Shown: positions 8,365 through 16,375, counted from the stretch's first letter. The stretch is DNA of 54,376 nucleotides from Ignavibacteriota bacterium (GCA_016219595.1 JACRLY010000045.1:21211-75586); one strand, 5' to 3'. Program-made: numbers and translations. The notes: generated from the letters alone by a model not told the origin.

Positions 8365-8907
8365 ATGAATAATTTAATTCCGATTACAAAAGTTGAGGAT
8401 ATTCCTTTTATTTATTTGGATTCTCCAATCGGATTGCTCTTGCAATATCATAATCTCGGAAAGAATTATGATACATTCACAAAAGCACAACTCCTGATTG
8501 GCATGTGCATGGACAACCGAAAGCACCTTCACATTCCCGACAATTTTGCTTTTATTATTCGAACAGGCGGAGCTAATCTGCGATACAGCGAATTCAAGGT
8601 TTCCTATGCTATATCGGTAGGTCAGGTCAGCCATATTGCTTTAATCGGTCACAACAATTGCGGAATGGTAAATCTTGTGTCGAGAAAAAATGAATTTATT
8701 AACGGACTTGTCGAAAATGCAGGTTGGACAAAAGAAATTTCCGAAGAGCATTTCAATCAATTCGCTCCCATGTTCGAAATCGGAAATGAAATAAATTTTG
8801 TATTAAGCGAAGTCAAAAGATTACGGCTCAGATACCCAAAAATTCAGATTGCACCTATGATGTATTTGGTAGAGGATAATAAGCTGTATTTAATTGATGA
8901 AAATTAA
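8365..8907 (+). CDS. Beta-carbonic-anhydrase-family protein
   Basis: 180 residues. The zinc-site motifs of beta-carbonic anhydrases are present: C48-M-D50-N-R52 and H96-N-N-C99-G, with IIRTGGANLR in between as in the family. Canonical enzymes hydrate CO2 to bicarbonate. The protein is shorter and more divergent than typical members, resembling a subgroup of small carbonic-anhydrase-like proteins in anaerobes, so activity is likely but not certain. It begins 11 bp after the cupin gene on the same strand and ends the cluster. Confidence 0.75.
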   Translation: MNNLIPITKVEDIPFIYLDSPIGLLLQYHNLGKNYDTFTKAQLLIGMCMDNRKHLHIPDNFAFIIRTGGANLRYSEFKVSYAISVGQVSHIALIGHNNCGMVNLVSRKNEFINGLVENAGWTKEISEEHFNQFAPMFEIGNEINFVLSEVKRLRLRYPKIQIAPMMYLVEDNKLYLIDEN

Positions 8908-9211
8908 TTATTTCTCCACTAATAAAAATAGAAAATAGATAACACTGATAAGACGGATAAACACGAATAAGAGAAAATCAGTAGCATAGTATAATCAGTA
9001 TTCGATTATATTTTGAGTGTTGTGTTATTAATTTTGATTTTGATTTGATAATTTGAACATTATAAATTCATTCAAAATTCATATTTATGAGATAAAATCT
9101 CTTCGAGTGCTTTGTGATTTATCTTTGTGAACTTTGTGTTAAAATTGGATTTTGTTTATCTAATAAAATTTTAATCATTAAAAATTTAATATTAAAAATT
9201 CATTTTAAATT
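8908..9211. other. Non-coding spacer with low-complexity phrases
   Basis: No gene is visible. The stretch contains short degenerate phrases such as ATAACACTGATAAGACGGAT near 8938 and CTTTGTGAACTTTGTG near 9125, then merges into an AT-rich repeat at 9191-9227. These look like degenerate intergenic repeats rather than regulatory sites. The two flanking genes converge here. Confidence 0.4.
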
Positions 9212-9227
9212 TTAAATTTTAAATTTA
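9191..9227. repeat. AT-rich dispersed repeat, copy 1
   Basis: ATTAAAAATTCATTTTAAAT followed by alternating TTTAAA runs. Close copies occur at 25201-25245 and 34626-34660. This copy covers the stop codon and last codons of the MerR gene. Confidence 0.5.
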
Positions 9228-9655
9228 ATAGCATCTTTGATTTTATCACATGTGGCATAATGCTTGTAAACCTCACAGCTTCGGCATTCACGTCCTGAAC
9301 AGCAGTTGTCTTTGTGGTGGTATGACCAGCAGGGATTGTTATGCCCGTTGTACGATTCGCATTTTGCCCTGTCTTCCTCCGAACATTTTACAATGTTCCA
9401 GCAGGGTATAAGAGAGTAGATTGTTTTAATCGAAGGTATAGAAAATTTTTGTTCTGTTATTGCATGCCTGATACATTTCAGCCGGTCTATATCCGTATCT
9501 GAAAATAAGCGGTGAGCCGATTCCTTTTTAAATGGAATTATCAATCCTTCATGCTCGTACATTCTCAAAGTATGAACAGAAACACCAAGCATCCTTGCCG
9601 CCGAACTTATTGAGTACAGAGGTGTATCTTCATTTATTTTATTATTTTCTCCCAT
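9212..9655 (-). CDS. MerR-family regulator with cysteine-rich C-terminus
   Basis: 147 residues from the ATG at 9655 (a GTG lies one codon earlier). The N-terminal MerR winged helix (about 14-83) reads YSISSAARMLGVSVHTLRMY then EHEGLIIPFK. The C-terminal 60 residues carry nine cysteines (85, 91, 99, 109, 118, 119, 124, 127, 136), which could bind iron-sulfur clusters or thiol-reactive sulfur species, in place of the usual coiled coil and effector domain. It is last in the minus-strand run after SQR-like, DUF1641, TusE-like and DsrE-like genes, so regulation of that sulfur cluster is the best inference. The last codons lie in an AT-rich repeat, so the C-terminus may vary between strains. Confidence 0.8.
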   Translation of the reverse strand: MGENNKINEDTPLYSISSAARMLGVSVHTLRMYEHEGLIIPFKKESAHRLFSDTDIDRLKCIRHAITEQKFSIPSIKTIYSLIPCWNIVKCSEEDRAKCESYNGHNNPCWSYHHKDNCCSGRECRSCEVYKHYATCDKIKDAIKFKI

Positions 9656-9741
9656 CACTCCAAATTAAATATTTTTTCCCATATAATACCTAATAGTCTA
9701 ATTACCTACAGTCTAAATCACAACATTTTATTAACCTATTT

Positions 9742-9764
9742 GCATTGGGAGTAACACCCAATGC
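9742..9764. repeat. Small hairpin repeat (GGGAGTAA family), copy 1
   Basis: Arms GCATTGGG (9742-9749) and CCCAATGC (9757-9764) around AGTAACA, followed by GGTTT. The loop and the trailing CGG are shared with the copies at 9782, 9908 and 10902 while the arms differ. Confidence 0.6.
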
Positions 9765-9781
9765 GGTTTGCTCTTATTTAT

Positions 9782-9806
9782 TTGTTTCGAGAGTAATTCC
9801 CGACAC
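9782..9806. repeat. Small hairpin repeat (GGGAGTAA family), copy 2
   Basis: Right arm TTCCCGACACGG is nearly identical to copy 4 at 10902-10926, while the left arm (TTTCGAGAGTAA) is degenerate. It is followed by GTTTT like the others. The stretch 9656-9995 otherwise holds no gene. Confidence 0.5.
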
Positions 9807-9907
9807 GGTTTTAAATTGTTCACTATTCGTTATTCATTATTCACTAAAATAAAGCCGGAATTGCCTCAGAATCACCATCATTACTCATTTCATCTCTATT
9901 CATTTTA

Positions 9908-9930
9908 ATGTAGGGAAAAACTCCCCACAT
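9908..9930. repeat. Small hairpin repeat (GGGAGTAA family), copy 3
   Basis: Arms ATGTAGGGA (9908-9916) and TCCCCACAT (9922-9930) pair with one wobble around AAAAC, followed by GGTAT. Confidence 0.5.
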
Positions 9931-9995
9931 GGTATATTTTTTTTAATCATTCATCATCTAAAAAATAAGAGACAATTCACGGCTCTTCAAACGAA

Positions 9996-10478
9996 TCAGG
10001 TAAAAATGATATTTGCTCCTGCAGACACTTCATAAAACTGCCCTACGGAAATAATTTCATCTACCTCATCACAAAAATCAGATTTTGTTAAATGAAACAT
10101 ATCCACCGATGCCTTGCATGCATATATATTGCATCCTGCATCATGTATCATAGTTAAAAACTCCCTCACCGGCGGAATATCAATTTTTTCCATTTCTTTT
10201 TTCATCATCGAAGTAGCAAAAGCAGACATCCCGGGAATGCTTCCTAAAACTGTAGGCATGTGCATCGCAGGATTTCCTACTGTAGCCACTTTCAGCTTGT
10301 CCATTCTCTTATTAATGATTGCATCCATTCCGAAGAATGTAAAGAAAAGATTTGCTTCTATGCCTGCCATTCTTGCTCCATTTGCCATGATTAACCCGGG
10401 ATACACTCCTTCGAGTGAGCCATGGGAAACAATAATTGACACTTTTTCAATCGGTTGACCATTACCATTATTTTCCAT
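9996..10478 (-). CDS. DsrE-family sulfur-carrier protein (DsrE2-like)
   Basis: 160 residues. The fold-defining N-terminal strand VSIIVSHGSLEGVYPGLIMA and the later segment LTMIHDAGCNIYACKAS are typical of the peroxiredoxin-like DsrE/F superfamily. Cysteines C116 and C121 sit where family members carry persulfide, and C136 is a third candidate. The N-terminal residues are hydrophilic, so a soluble cytoplasmic protein is expected, although internal segments are methionine-rich and hydrophobic. DsrE-type proteins pass sulfane sulfur to TusA or DsrC/TusE partners; the TusE-like gene is the next one upstream, only 73 bp away, which supports a sulfur-relay role. Confidence 0.8.
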   Translation of the reverse strand: MENNGNGQPIEKVSIIVSHGSLEGVYPGLIMANGARMAGIEANLFFTFFGMDAIINKRMDKLKVATVGNPAMHMPTVLGSIPGMSAFATSMMKKEMEKIDIPPVREFLTMIHDAGCNIYACKASVDMFHLTKSDFCDEVDEIISVGQFYEVSAGANIIFT

Positions 10479-10551
10479 TATTTCTTCCTTTAATTTTTCT
10501 TTTATTATTTAATTAATATTTACTTTATAAACTTTACAAACTTTCAACTTT

Positions 10552-10869
10552 TTAGATGCACCCTGTCGGCTTTGGCAAACCTGCAACCTTAGCCGCCTTC
10601 TTTGCAGGTCCCTTTGGGAATAAAGCATAAAGCTCTTTTGTTTCAACACCACTTTCTTTTGTAAGTTTCCTTATTGAAGGTGCATCGCCTTTTTCCATAT
10701 ACTCCTTACGCATAAAGTTAATGACAAGCCAGTGCCTGTCTGTTAATTCAAGAACACCTTCTTCTTTAGCAAGCTCGACTGCAACCTCTTCGTTCCAATC
10801 GTCACGGTTCTTCAAATGATTGTCGTTGTCAAATTCAAGCATCTTACCTAATATTTCTCTTGCTGCCAT
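10552..10869 (-). CDS. TusE/DsrC/DsvC-family sulfur relay protein
   Basis: 105 residues, normal length for the family. Seen are FMRKEYMEKGDAPSIRKLTK and the C-terminal LPKPTGCI with the invariant penultimate C104. The second C-terminal cysteine of true DsrC, eleven residues earlier, is Ala93 here, which places the protein with TusE-like or other one-cysteine members. Such proteins accept persulfide and pass it on; without the second cysteine they cannot form the intramolecular trisulfide of dissimilatory sulfite reduction. It lies between the DsrE-like and DUF1641 genes on the same strand. Confidence 0.85.
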   Translation of the reverse strand: MAAREILGKMLEFDNDNHLKNRDDWNEEVAVELAKEEGVLELTDRHWLVINFMRKEYMEKGDAPSIRKLTKESGVETKELYALFPKGPAKKAAKVAGLPKPTGCI

Positions 10870-10901
10870 TTTTTTTACTCCTTTAATTTATCTATTGATA
10901 T

Positions 10902-10926
10902 CGTGTCGGGAGTAACTCCCGACACG
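10902..10926. repeat. Small hairpin repeat (GGGAGTAA family), copy 4, perfect
   Basis: Arms CGTGTCGGGAG (10902-10912) and CTCCCGACACG (10916-10926) pair perfectly over 11 bp around TAA, followed by GTTTTATT. It lies inside the sulfur cluster, between DUF1641 and the TusE-like gene. A TTCACT-rich direct repeat follows at about 10983-11011. Confidence 0.7.
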
Positions 10927-11008
10927 GTTTTATTATTATTTACTAATTATCTAAACATTTACAGTCTAGTTGTTTATTCATTTTTCACTGTTCACTATTC
11001 ACTATTCA

Positions 11009-11677
11009 CTAATTCTTATTCTCCGCCATTCCTTTAACCAGCTTCGTAACAAAGAGCAGTCCTTGCTTCATCTCTGGCTTATTCAATTCTCTTAATAAAC
11101 CGAATAACGAAATGTTACCTGCTTTTTCCATATTCATATTCTTATAAATATCAACTGCATTATTCACTGTTGTAAGCATTTCCGGTTGTGTCAGATTCTT
11201 AATCGTATTCAATATCATAACAATATTATCCCCGAGATTTTTTACATCTTGCGGTGAAAATGATGTAACGATTTTATCCATTACATTAAATGCTTCCTTT
11301 GAGAACTGGAAATATCCTGCTCTGTCCATTTCATCGAATTTCAGTAGCAAAGACTGGAAAATTTCTTTCGAAATCACCTTAGCATCATCAAGAAAATCTC
11401 TTGCACTCTCGATTTGTTCGAATGCATTTGACAAATTGTTCGTATTTCTCACCAGCTTTTTCAGAAGATGAAGAATATCACCTGTCTGTAAATGATTCGA
11501 AAGCTCTTCAAATTCCTTCAATGAAGTCTGAAACACATCTTTTGCTACAATCATAAGGTCATCCTTCAGGTCTTCCATTTCAAGACGGTGGCGTCTCTGG
11601 TATTCAAGCTCCTGCACTATGAAGTCAAGCTTGTCATTCAGTGCATCTATCCTGTTATTTACATCTGTGTCAGTCAT
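11009..11677 (-). CDS. DUF1641-family protein
   Basis: 222 residues, mainly alpha-helical with a coiled-coil-like N-terminus (about 5-45) and no membrane segment. It shows the DUF1641 pattern toward the C-terminus (GLFGLLRELNKPEMKQGL form, here ISLFGLLRELNKPEMKQGL, then FVTKLVKGM). Members are of unknown biochemical function but are often encoded next to sulfide:quinone oxidoreductase-like flavoproteins. Here the gap to that gene is a single base and the strands agree, so co-translation is likely. It may be an accessory or membrane-recruitment subunit, which is inference. Confidence 0.75.
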   Translation of the reverse strand: MTDTDVNNRIDALNDKLDFIVQELEYQRRHRLEMEDLKDDLMIVAKDVFQTSLKEFEELSNHLQTGDILHLLKKLVRNTNNLSNAFEQIESARDFLDDAKVISKEIFQSLLLKFDEMDRAGYFQFSKEAFNVMDKIVTSFSPQDVKNLGDNIVMILNTIKNLTQPEMLTTVNNAVDIYKNMNMEKAGNISLFGLLRELNKPEMKQGLLFVTKLVKGMAENKN

Positions 11678-11678
11678 A

Positions 11679-12908
11679 TCAATACCTCTTTCCTGCCATT
11701 GACATATTCGAAGTAACAGGCAATTCTTGTCCTCTTAAAAGCAAGTTCCAGTACATCCAGCGGAACATCACTTTCCCATAGTGATTCATCTTTGTTTCCT
11801 GCAATAGCGAAAATGGTCCTATTCCCGGCAATGGATATTTACCCGGCAACGGCTCAACATCGAAGTTGAAATCTATCAATAGTCCTTTACCGTATCCTGA
11901 TTCGATGAAGCAATTTGCGTGACCATCGAATTTTGCTCTCATCGGTCGTCCTTCTACAGCATTCAGGAAATTATCATAAAGAATTTCAGCTTCGAAGTGA
12001 GCCACAGAACCTGCCTTTGAACTCGTCAGGTCTGTCGTGTCGCCTATAACAAATATATTAGGATAATTTTTCGATTTTAGTGTCTCTTTATCTGTTGCAA
12101 TATAATTGAACTCATTTCCCATCCCGCTTCTTTCGATTGCCGAGTCACCTTTATTTGTCGGAATTGTTACAAGCACATCATAAGGAATTTCCTGCTCATC
12201 CCACGAAACAATAACTTTCTTTTCATTATCAACTCTTGCAATTCCGAACTCAGTGGTTAGCTTTATATTTTTCTTTTCGAGTATATCTCCGAGTATGCCC
12301 GAAGCAATCGGTTTTGTGAATGCTCCCGGCAATGGTGTTACAAAATGTATATCAACTTTATCCCTCATTCCCATTTGTGTGAAAAATGAATCTGCAAGGA
12401 ATAAGAACTCGAGTGGAGCAACAGGGCATTTTATAGGCATTTCAACAATATTCAATACAAGCTTTCCACCTTCCCAGGATTTGAAGAAATTAGCCAATGC
12501 ACAGGCACCTTCCAATGTATAGAAATCGAATTTGTTCTTATGCCAGTTTTCGTCTATCAATCCTTCAGTTTCTTCGGGATGAATATGAGTTCCGGTTGCA
12601 ACGATTAAATAATCATAACTCAGAATCTGATTGTTCTTAAGAAGAACTCTATTGTTATCCGGTTCAACTTTATCAATCTCTGCGATTACAACTTCAACAC
12701 CTCTCGGATAAAAATCCCTTTTTGGCTTCATTACATCCTTTGATGTATAAATTCCAAATGGAATGAATAGAAATCCGGGCTGGTAATAATGTGTCTCGCT
12801 TCTGTCAACAATCGTTATATGCCATTTACTTTGGTCAAGGACTTCGTGCAGTTTATTGGCAATTATTGTTCCTGCTGTCCCTCCGCCTAATATTAACAAC
12901 TTTTTCAA
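11679..12908 (-). CDS. Sulfide:quinone oxidoreductase-like FAD flavoprotein
   Basis: 409 residues. The N-terminal dinucleotide fold starts at once with LLILGGGTAGT; YDYLIVATGTH near 98-107 and the second FAD motif NIFVIGDTTDL near 284-294 complete the family pattern. Of the three SQR cysteines, C161 (IKCPVAPLEF) and C333 (HANCFIESG) are present; the first has no clear counterpart, though C136 is nearby. SQR oxidises sulfide to sulfane sulfur and feeds electrons to quinone. The start is TTG with TTGAGG six bases upstream; no better start is possible because the nucleotide fold begins at residue 3. It is the first gene of the sulfur cluster. Confidence 0.82.
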   Translation of the reverse strand: MKKLLILGGGTAGTIIANKLHEVLDQSKWHITIVDRSETHYYQPGFLFIPFGIYTSKDVMKPKRDFYPRGVEVVIAEIDKVEPDNNRVLLKNNQILSYDYLIVATGTHIHPEETEGLIDENWHKNKFDFYTLEGACALANFFKSWEGGKLVLNIVEMPIKCPVAPLEFLFLADSFFTQMGMRDKVDIHFVTPLPGAFTKPIASGILGDILEKKNIKLTTEFGIARVDNEKKVIVSWDEQEIPYDVLVTIPTNKGDSAIERSGMGNEFNYIATDKETLKSKNYPNIFVIGDTTDLTSSKAGSVAHFEAEILYDNFLNAVEGRPMRAKFDGHANCFIESGYGKGLLIDFNFDVEPLPGKYPLPGIGPFSLLQETKMNHYGKVMFRWMYWNLLLRGQELPVTSNMSMAGKRY

Positions 12909-13141
12909 TTTAACCTCAATTCAAAAAACTATATTTTAAACTATCAAATTTTCTTCTATTCAAAAATATAGCTTTATTGACTGAAAAGCAAGAAAAATAT
13001 TTTAGTAAGTCCTTGATTTTTAATTATTTAGGAGAATATAAAAATTGTTTTTAGTTTGACTAAAATTATAACTCTATGGCAATATTGAAGATGGATTAAT
13101 TATTTTTTCAATTAAAATTTATAAAAATCCAAAAGTAATTT

Positions 13142-13198
13142 TTATAATAATTTGCTATCATAACAGCCGATTATTATAATATTTTGCTATTATAACGG
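13142..13198. promoter_or_regulatory. Twin operator-like dyads upstream of the AAA/DUF4143 gene
   Basis: Two copies of a 25-bp unit, at 13142-13166 and 13174-13198, match at 22 of 25 positions with a period of 32 bp, about three helical turns. Each is itself a dyad: TTATAATA-TTTTGC-TATTATAA in the second copy, with one mismatch in the first. The second copy overlaps the -33 element of the predicted promoter, as expected for an autoregulatory operator. The rest of 12909-13245 shows no gene. Confidence 0.55.
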
Positions 13199-13214
13199 AA
13201 AATTATTATATTTG
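13183..13214 (+). promoter_or_regulatory. Bacteroidetes-type promoter for the AAA/DUF4143 gene
   Basis: TTTG at 13183-13186 and TATATTTG at 13207-13214, 20 bp apart, match the -33 TTTG and -7 TAnnTTTG elements of Bacteroidetes housekeeping promoters. The start codon follows 31 bp later. Confidence 0.55.
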
Positions 13215-13245
13215 TCATTAAATTTATTAAATATATAGATTTAGA

Positions 13246-14370
13246 ATGATAGAAAGAGAAGTATCAAAATTATTAAATGCAAGACTCGGCAAAAAGAAAG
13301 CATTGATTGTTGTTGGAGCAAGGCAAGTTGGTAAAACTACACTTGTTCGCCACATAGCGTCTAATTTTATAGGAAAAAATATTATCTGGAATTGTGATGA
13401 ACCCGATGTTCGTAGTAGATTAGAAAATCCCACATCAACACAGCTGAAGCAAATGATAGGCAATAACAAGCTGCTTGTAATTGACGAAGCACAAAGAATT
13501 AATAATATCGGAATTACCATTAAACTAATTGTTGATAATATTCCTGATGTTCAGGTGATTGTTACCGGCTCTTCTTCGCTCGAATTGGCAAAAGGAATTT
13601 ATGAACCATTAACAGGCAGAAAGTTTGAATTTAAACTTTATCCTTTTTCTTTCGGTGAACTTGTTGCACATACTTCGTTACTTGAACAAAGACGTCTTCT
13701 TGAACATAGAATCCTCTATGGCTTTTATCCTGATGTTGTGAATAATCCCGGAGATGAACGTTCAAGATTGAATGAAATAATCACGAGCTACCTTTTCAAG
13801 GATATTTTTACTTTCGGTAATATCCGCAAACCGGATATATTCGACCGCCTGATAAAAGCACTGGCTCTACAAATCGGGAATGAAGTGTCATACAATGAGC
13901 TGTCAAAATTGGTTGGTATTAATAAAGAGACAGTTTATAAATATATTGATTTATTGGAAAAAACATTTATTGTTTTCGTTCTCAATTCATTCAGCAGAAA
14001 TCAACGGAATGAGTTGAAGAAAAGCAAAAAAATATATTTTTGGGACACCGGAATAAGAAATGCAATTATTGATAATTTCAATTCAAAAGAACTCAGGAAT
14101 GACTGGGGATTTTTGTGGGAAAACTTCATCATCAGCGAGAGAATGAAATTCGTCAGCAATACAGGTAAATACCGGAATTATTATTTCTGGAGAACTGCTC
14201 AAAAACAAGAGATTGATTTCATTGAAGAATATGACGGTGAACTGCATCCTTACGAGTTCAAATGGAATCCAAAAGTTACTGCTAAATTGCCAGGAACGTT
14301 TTCATCAGCTTATGGAGATTATGATTTTAAAGTTATAAATTCTGAGAATTTTCTCGAATTTATAAAATAA
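13246..14370 (+). CDS. AAA ATPase with C-terminal DUF4143 domain
   Basis: 374 residues. Walker A is GARQVGKTT (24-32), Walker B LLVIDEAQ (76-83), followed by a sensor-like VTGSSSLELAKG. The middle contains a winged-helix-like segment (SYNELSKLVGINKETVYKYI) and the C-terminus the DUF4143 domain, whose EIDFIEEYDGELHPYEFKW resembles a PD-(D/E)XK nuclease core. This is a large family of unknown role common in Bacteroidetes and archaea, often in several variable copies per genome and suspected of defence-, toxin- or DNA-related functions. It stands alone on the plus strand behind its own promoter and twin dyads. Confidence 0.88.
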   Translation: MIEREVSKLLNARLGKKKALIVVGARQVGKTTLVRHIASNFIGKNIIWNCDEPDVRSRLENPTSTQLKQMIGNNKLLVIDEAQRINNIGITIKLIVDNIPDVQVIVTGSSSLELAKGIYEPLTGRKFEFKLYPFSFGELVAHTSLLEQRRLLEHRILYGFYPDVVNNPGDERSRLNEIITSYLFKDIFTFGNIRKPDIFDRLIKALALQIGNEVSYNELSKLVGINKETVYKYIDLLEKTFIVFVLNSFSRNQRNELKKSKKIYFWDTGIRNAIIDNFNSKELRNDWGFLWENFIISERMKFVSNTGKYRNYYFWRTAQKQEIDFIEEYDGELHPYEFKWNPKVTAKLPGTFSSAYGDYDFKVINSENFLEFIK

Positions 14371-14561
14371 AATTATAATTTATAATTATACGGCTTATAA
14401 TATTAGACAATGGCTAATATGAACATTGAATTAATATAAATTGGAAGAAATCCTTGAATTGCCAATCTTTTTTAATATAAACTACTTAACTGGTTATCAC
14501 ACATCCCTTTTTTTATGGTACAGCATTTGTCATATACAATTCAAATTAATTAAATAGGTAT

Positions 14562-15641
14562 ATGGCAGAAAACAAAGAAGGCCAGGAAAAAACCGAACCG
14601 GCGAGTGCGAAGCGTCTGAACGAAGCACGAGCCAGGGGACAGGTTTCAAAAAGTATGGATGTTACCACAGCGGCAATGATGCTGTTCGGGGGGCTTATTA
14701 TCTTTTTGTTTGGGAAGTCCCTGATTTCTGCTTTCCAGGATTTTATGAAATACATTTTTTATAATTCATCGAGCATCACCCTTACTGATAATAATGTAGG
14801 TAGTTTGTTTATGCAGCTTCTGCTATTGCTTTCCAAAATACTCCTTCCCATTCTTATTCTAATTATGTTGATTGGCTTTATTGCAGAAGTATCGCAAGTC
14901 GGATTTAGGTTTGCAACAAAAAAATTCACCGAAGGACTTCACTTCAAACAAATCTTCAACCCGTTCAGCGGATTGAAAAAAATATTCATGTCGGGAAGGG
15001 CGGCATTCGAACTCGTGAAAAGTTTTGCTAAACTGCTCCTATTCTCTTTGATTGTTTACCAGGTTCTCTCATCCAGAGCTGAAGAAACAATAGGGCTGAT
15101 GGAAAGACCAATCGCGGACATAGGTGCATTCATAGCTGAAGTTTGCTTTGAATTATTGATTAAAGTTTCAATCGTTTTCATTCTCGTAGCAATTGCCGAT
15201 TTCTTCTATCAGAAATACAGGTTCAAAGAAGATATGAAGATGACCAAGCAGGAGACAAAAGAAGAAACCAAGCAAACCGAAGGCGACCCGAAAATCCGCC
15301 AGAGAATCAGGTCAATCCTCCGTTCCCGTTTGAGAAAACTTATGTTGAAGAAAGTCAAAACTGCAGAAGTCGTTATAACCAACCCGACTCACTTTGCAGT
15401 TGCACTCAGCTACAAATCCGAGAATATGTCTGCTCCAATCCTCGTTGCAAAAGGTGTTGACTTCCTCGCATTGCAAATCCGTGAAATTGCCGAGCAAAAC
15501 GGTGTTCCGATTGTCGAAGACCCGCCACTTGCACGTGTTATTTTCTATAAAGTTGACGTTGAGCAGGAAATCCCCGAAAACCTTTTCAAAGCAGTGGCAC
15601 AAGTTCTCGCTTATGTATATCATCTGAAGCGAAGAGCTTGA
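14562..15641 (+). CDS. flhB: Flagellar export apparatus protein FlhB
   Basis: 359 residues, normal length. The N-terminus EKTEPASAKRLNEARARGQV is diagnostic, followed by four hydrophobic segments between about 30 and 215, a charged linker, and the cytoplasmic domain with the autocleavage motif N274-P275-T-H. FlhB sits in the inner-membrane flagellar type III export gate and switches substrate class after self-cleavage. The full motif argues for a functional flagellar protein rather than a relic. No other flagellar gene is in the window; neighbours are an AAA ATPase and a T9SS gene pair. FlhB paralogues of non-flagellar injectisomes are less likely given the lack of context. Confidence 0.93.
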   Translation: MAENKEGQEKTEPASAKRLNEARARGQVSKSMDVTTAAMMLFGGLIIFLFGKSLISAFQDFMKYIFYNSSSITLTDNNVGSLFMQLLLLLSKILLPILILIMLIGFIAEVSQVGFRFATKKFTEGLHFKQIFNPFSGLKKIFMSGRAAFELVKSFAKLLLFSLIVYQVLSSRAEETIGLMERPIADIGAFIAEVCFELLIKVSIVFILVAIADFFYQKYRFKEDMKMTKQETKEETKQTEGDPKIRQRIRSILRSRLRKLMLKKVKTAEVVITNPTHFAVALSYKSENMSAPILVAKGVDFLALQIREIAEQNGVPIVEDPPLARVIFYKVDVEQEIPENLFKAVAQVLAYVYHLKRRA

Positions 15642-15886
15642 TAAAATTTTTATTAAATTCTGATTCACTTTAAAATTTTCCATTTGTATTTCAAATTTAT
15701 AATACATAAGTTAATGCTGTTAATTACTTAATATACAATAGTATATAATTTTTATAATTCGATACGAAGTGAATTTTGTTAGCCAATTATTATTATAAAT
15801 AAAATTGACAGCTAATAGTATAATTGTCCTTTGTAATTATTTTATTTGAAAAAAATAGAAATTAATATTTATATAAGGTAATCATT

Positions 15887-16375
15887 ATGAAGAAGCTGAA
15901 ACTATTTTTTGTAACAACCATATTCTTTTGCTTTAACCTGGTTTTATTATATTCTCAAAACACAATTCCAAGTACGGGTAAAGATGTAACATGCAGCTCC
16001 GGCTCTGTGAGTTATTCTATCGGACAATCATTTTATAATATTGATTACGGAAATAACGGTTCAATAATTCAGGGAGTTCAGCAGCCTTTTGAGATTTCTG
16101 TAGTCGGCGGCATTGATGAATCTGATTGTATAAAACTTAACTGTTCGACTTATCCTAATCCTGTTTCAGAATTTCTTAATATTTCAATTGAAGGATTCAC
16201 TTATAATAAATATTACGCAACATTATATAATTCTGTCGGAAAAAAAATAAAAGAAATACAAATTGTTAGCGATGAAACACTAATTGATATGAAGAATTTA
16301 GCATCGGGGAATTATTATTTAAATGTGATGAATCAGAATTCGGCTTTTAAAGTATTTAAAATTATTAAGAATTAA
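15887..16375 (+). CDS. Small T9SS-sorted surface protein, partner of the 16510 fibre
   Basis: 162 residues. Signal peptide 1-23, a short middle module with GSVSYSIGQSFYNIDYGN and GVQQPFEIS, and a T9SS C-terminal sorting domain from about residue 82 (STYPNPVSEFLNISIEG) ending KVFKIIKN. The middle module resembles that of the small protein at 2205-2735, and in both loci a large fibre gene lies immediately downstream. Export by Sec then T9SS, with surface anchoring, is expected. Function beyond that is unknown; co-function with the fibre is inferred from repeated pairing. Confidence 0.85.
   Translation: MKKLKLFFVTTIFFCFNLVLLYSQNTIPSTGKDVTCSSGSVSYSIGQSFYNIDYGNNGSIIQGVQQPFEISVVGGIDESDCIKLNCSTYPNPVSEFLNISIEGFTYNKYYATLYNSVGKKIKEIQIVSDETLIDMKNLASGNYYLNVMNQNSAFKVFKIIKN

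Noticed and set aside
10902..10926. Intrinsic terminator inside the sulfur cluster
   Set aside because: The stem is strong but the T-rich side faces the plus strand, where no gene ends; on the transcribed strand no T-run follows.
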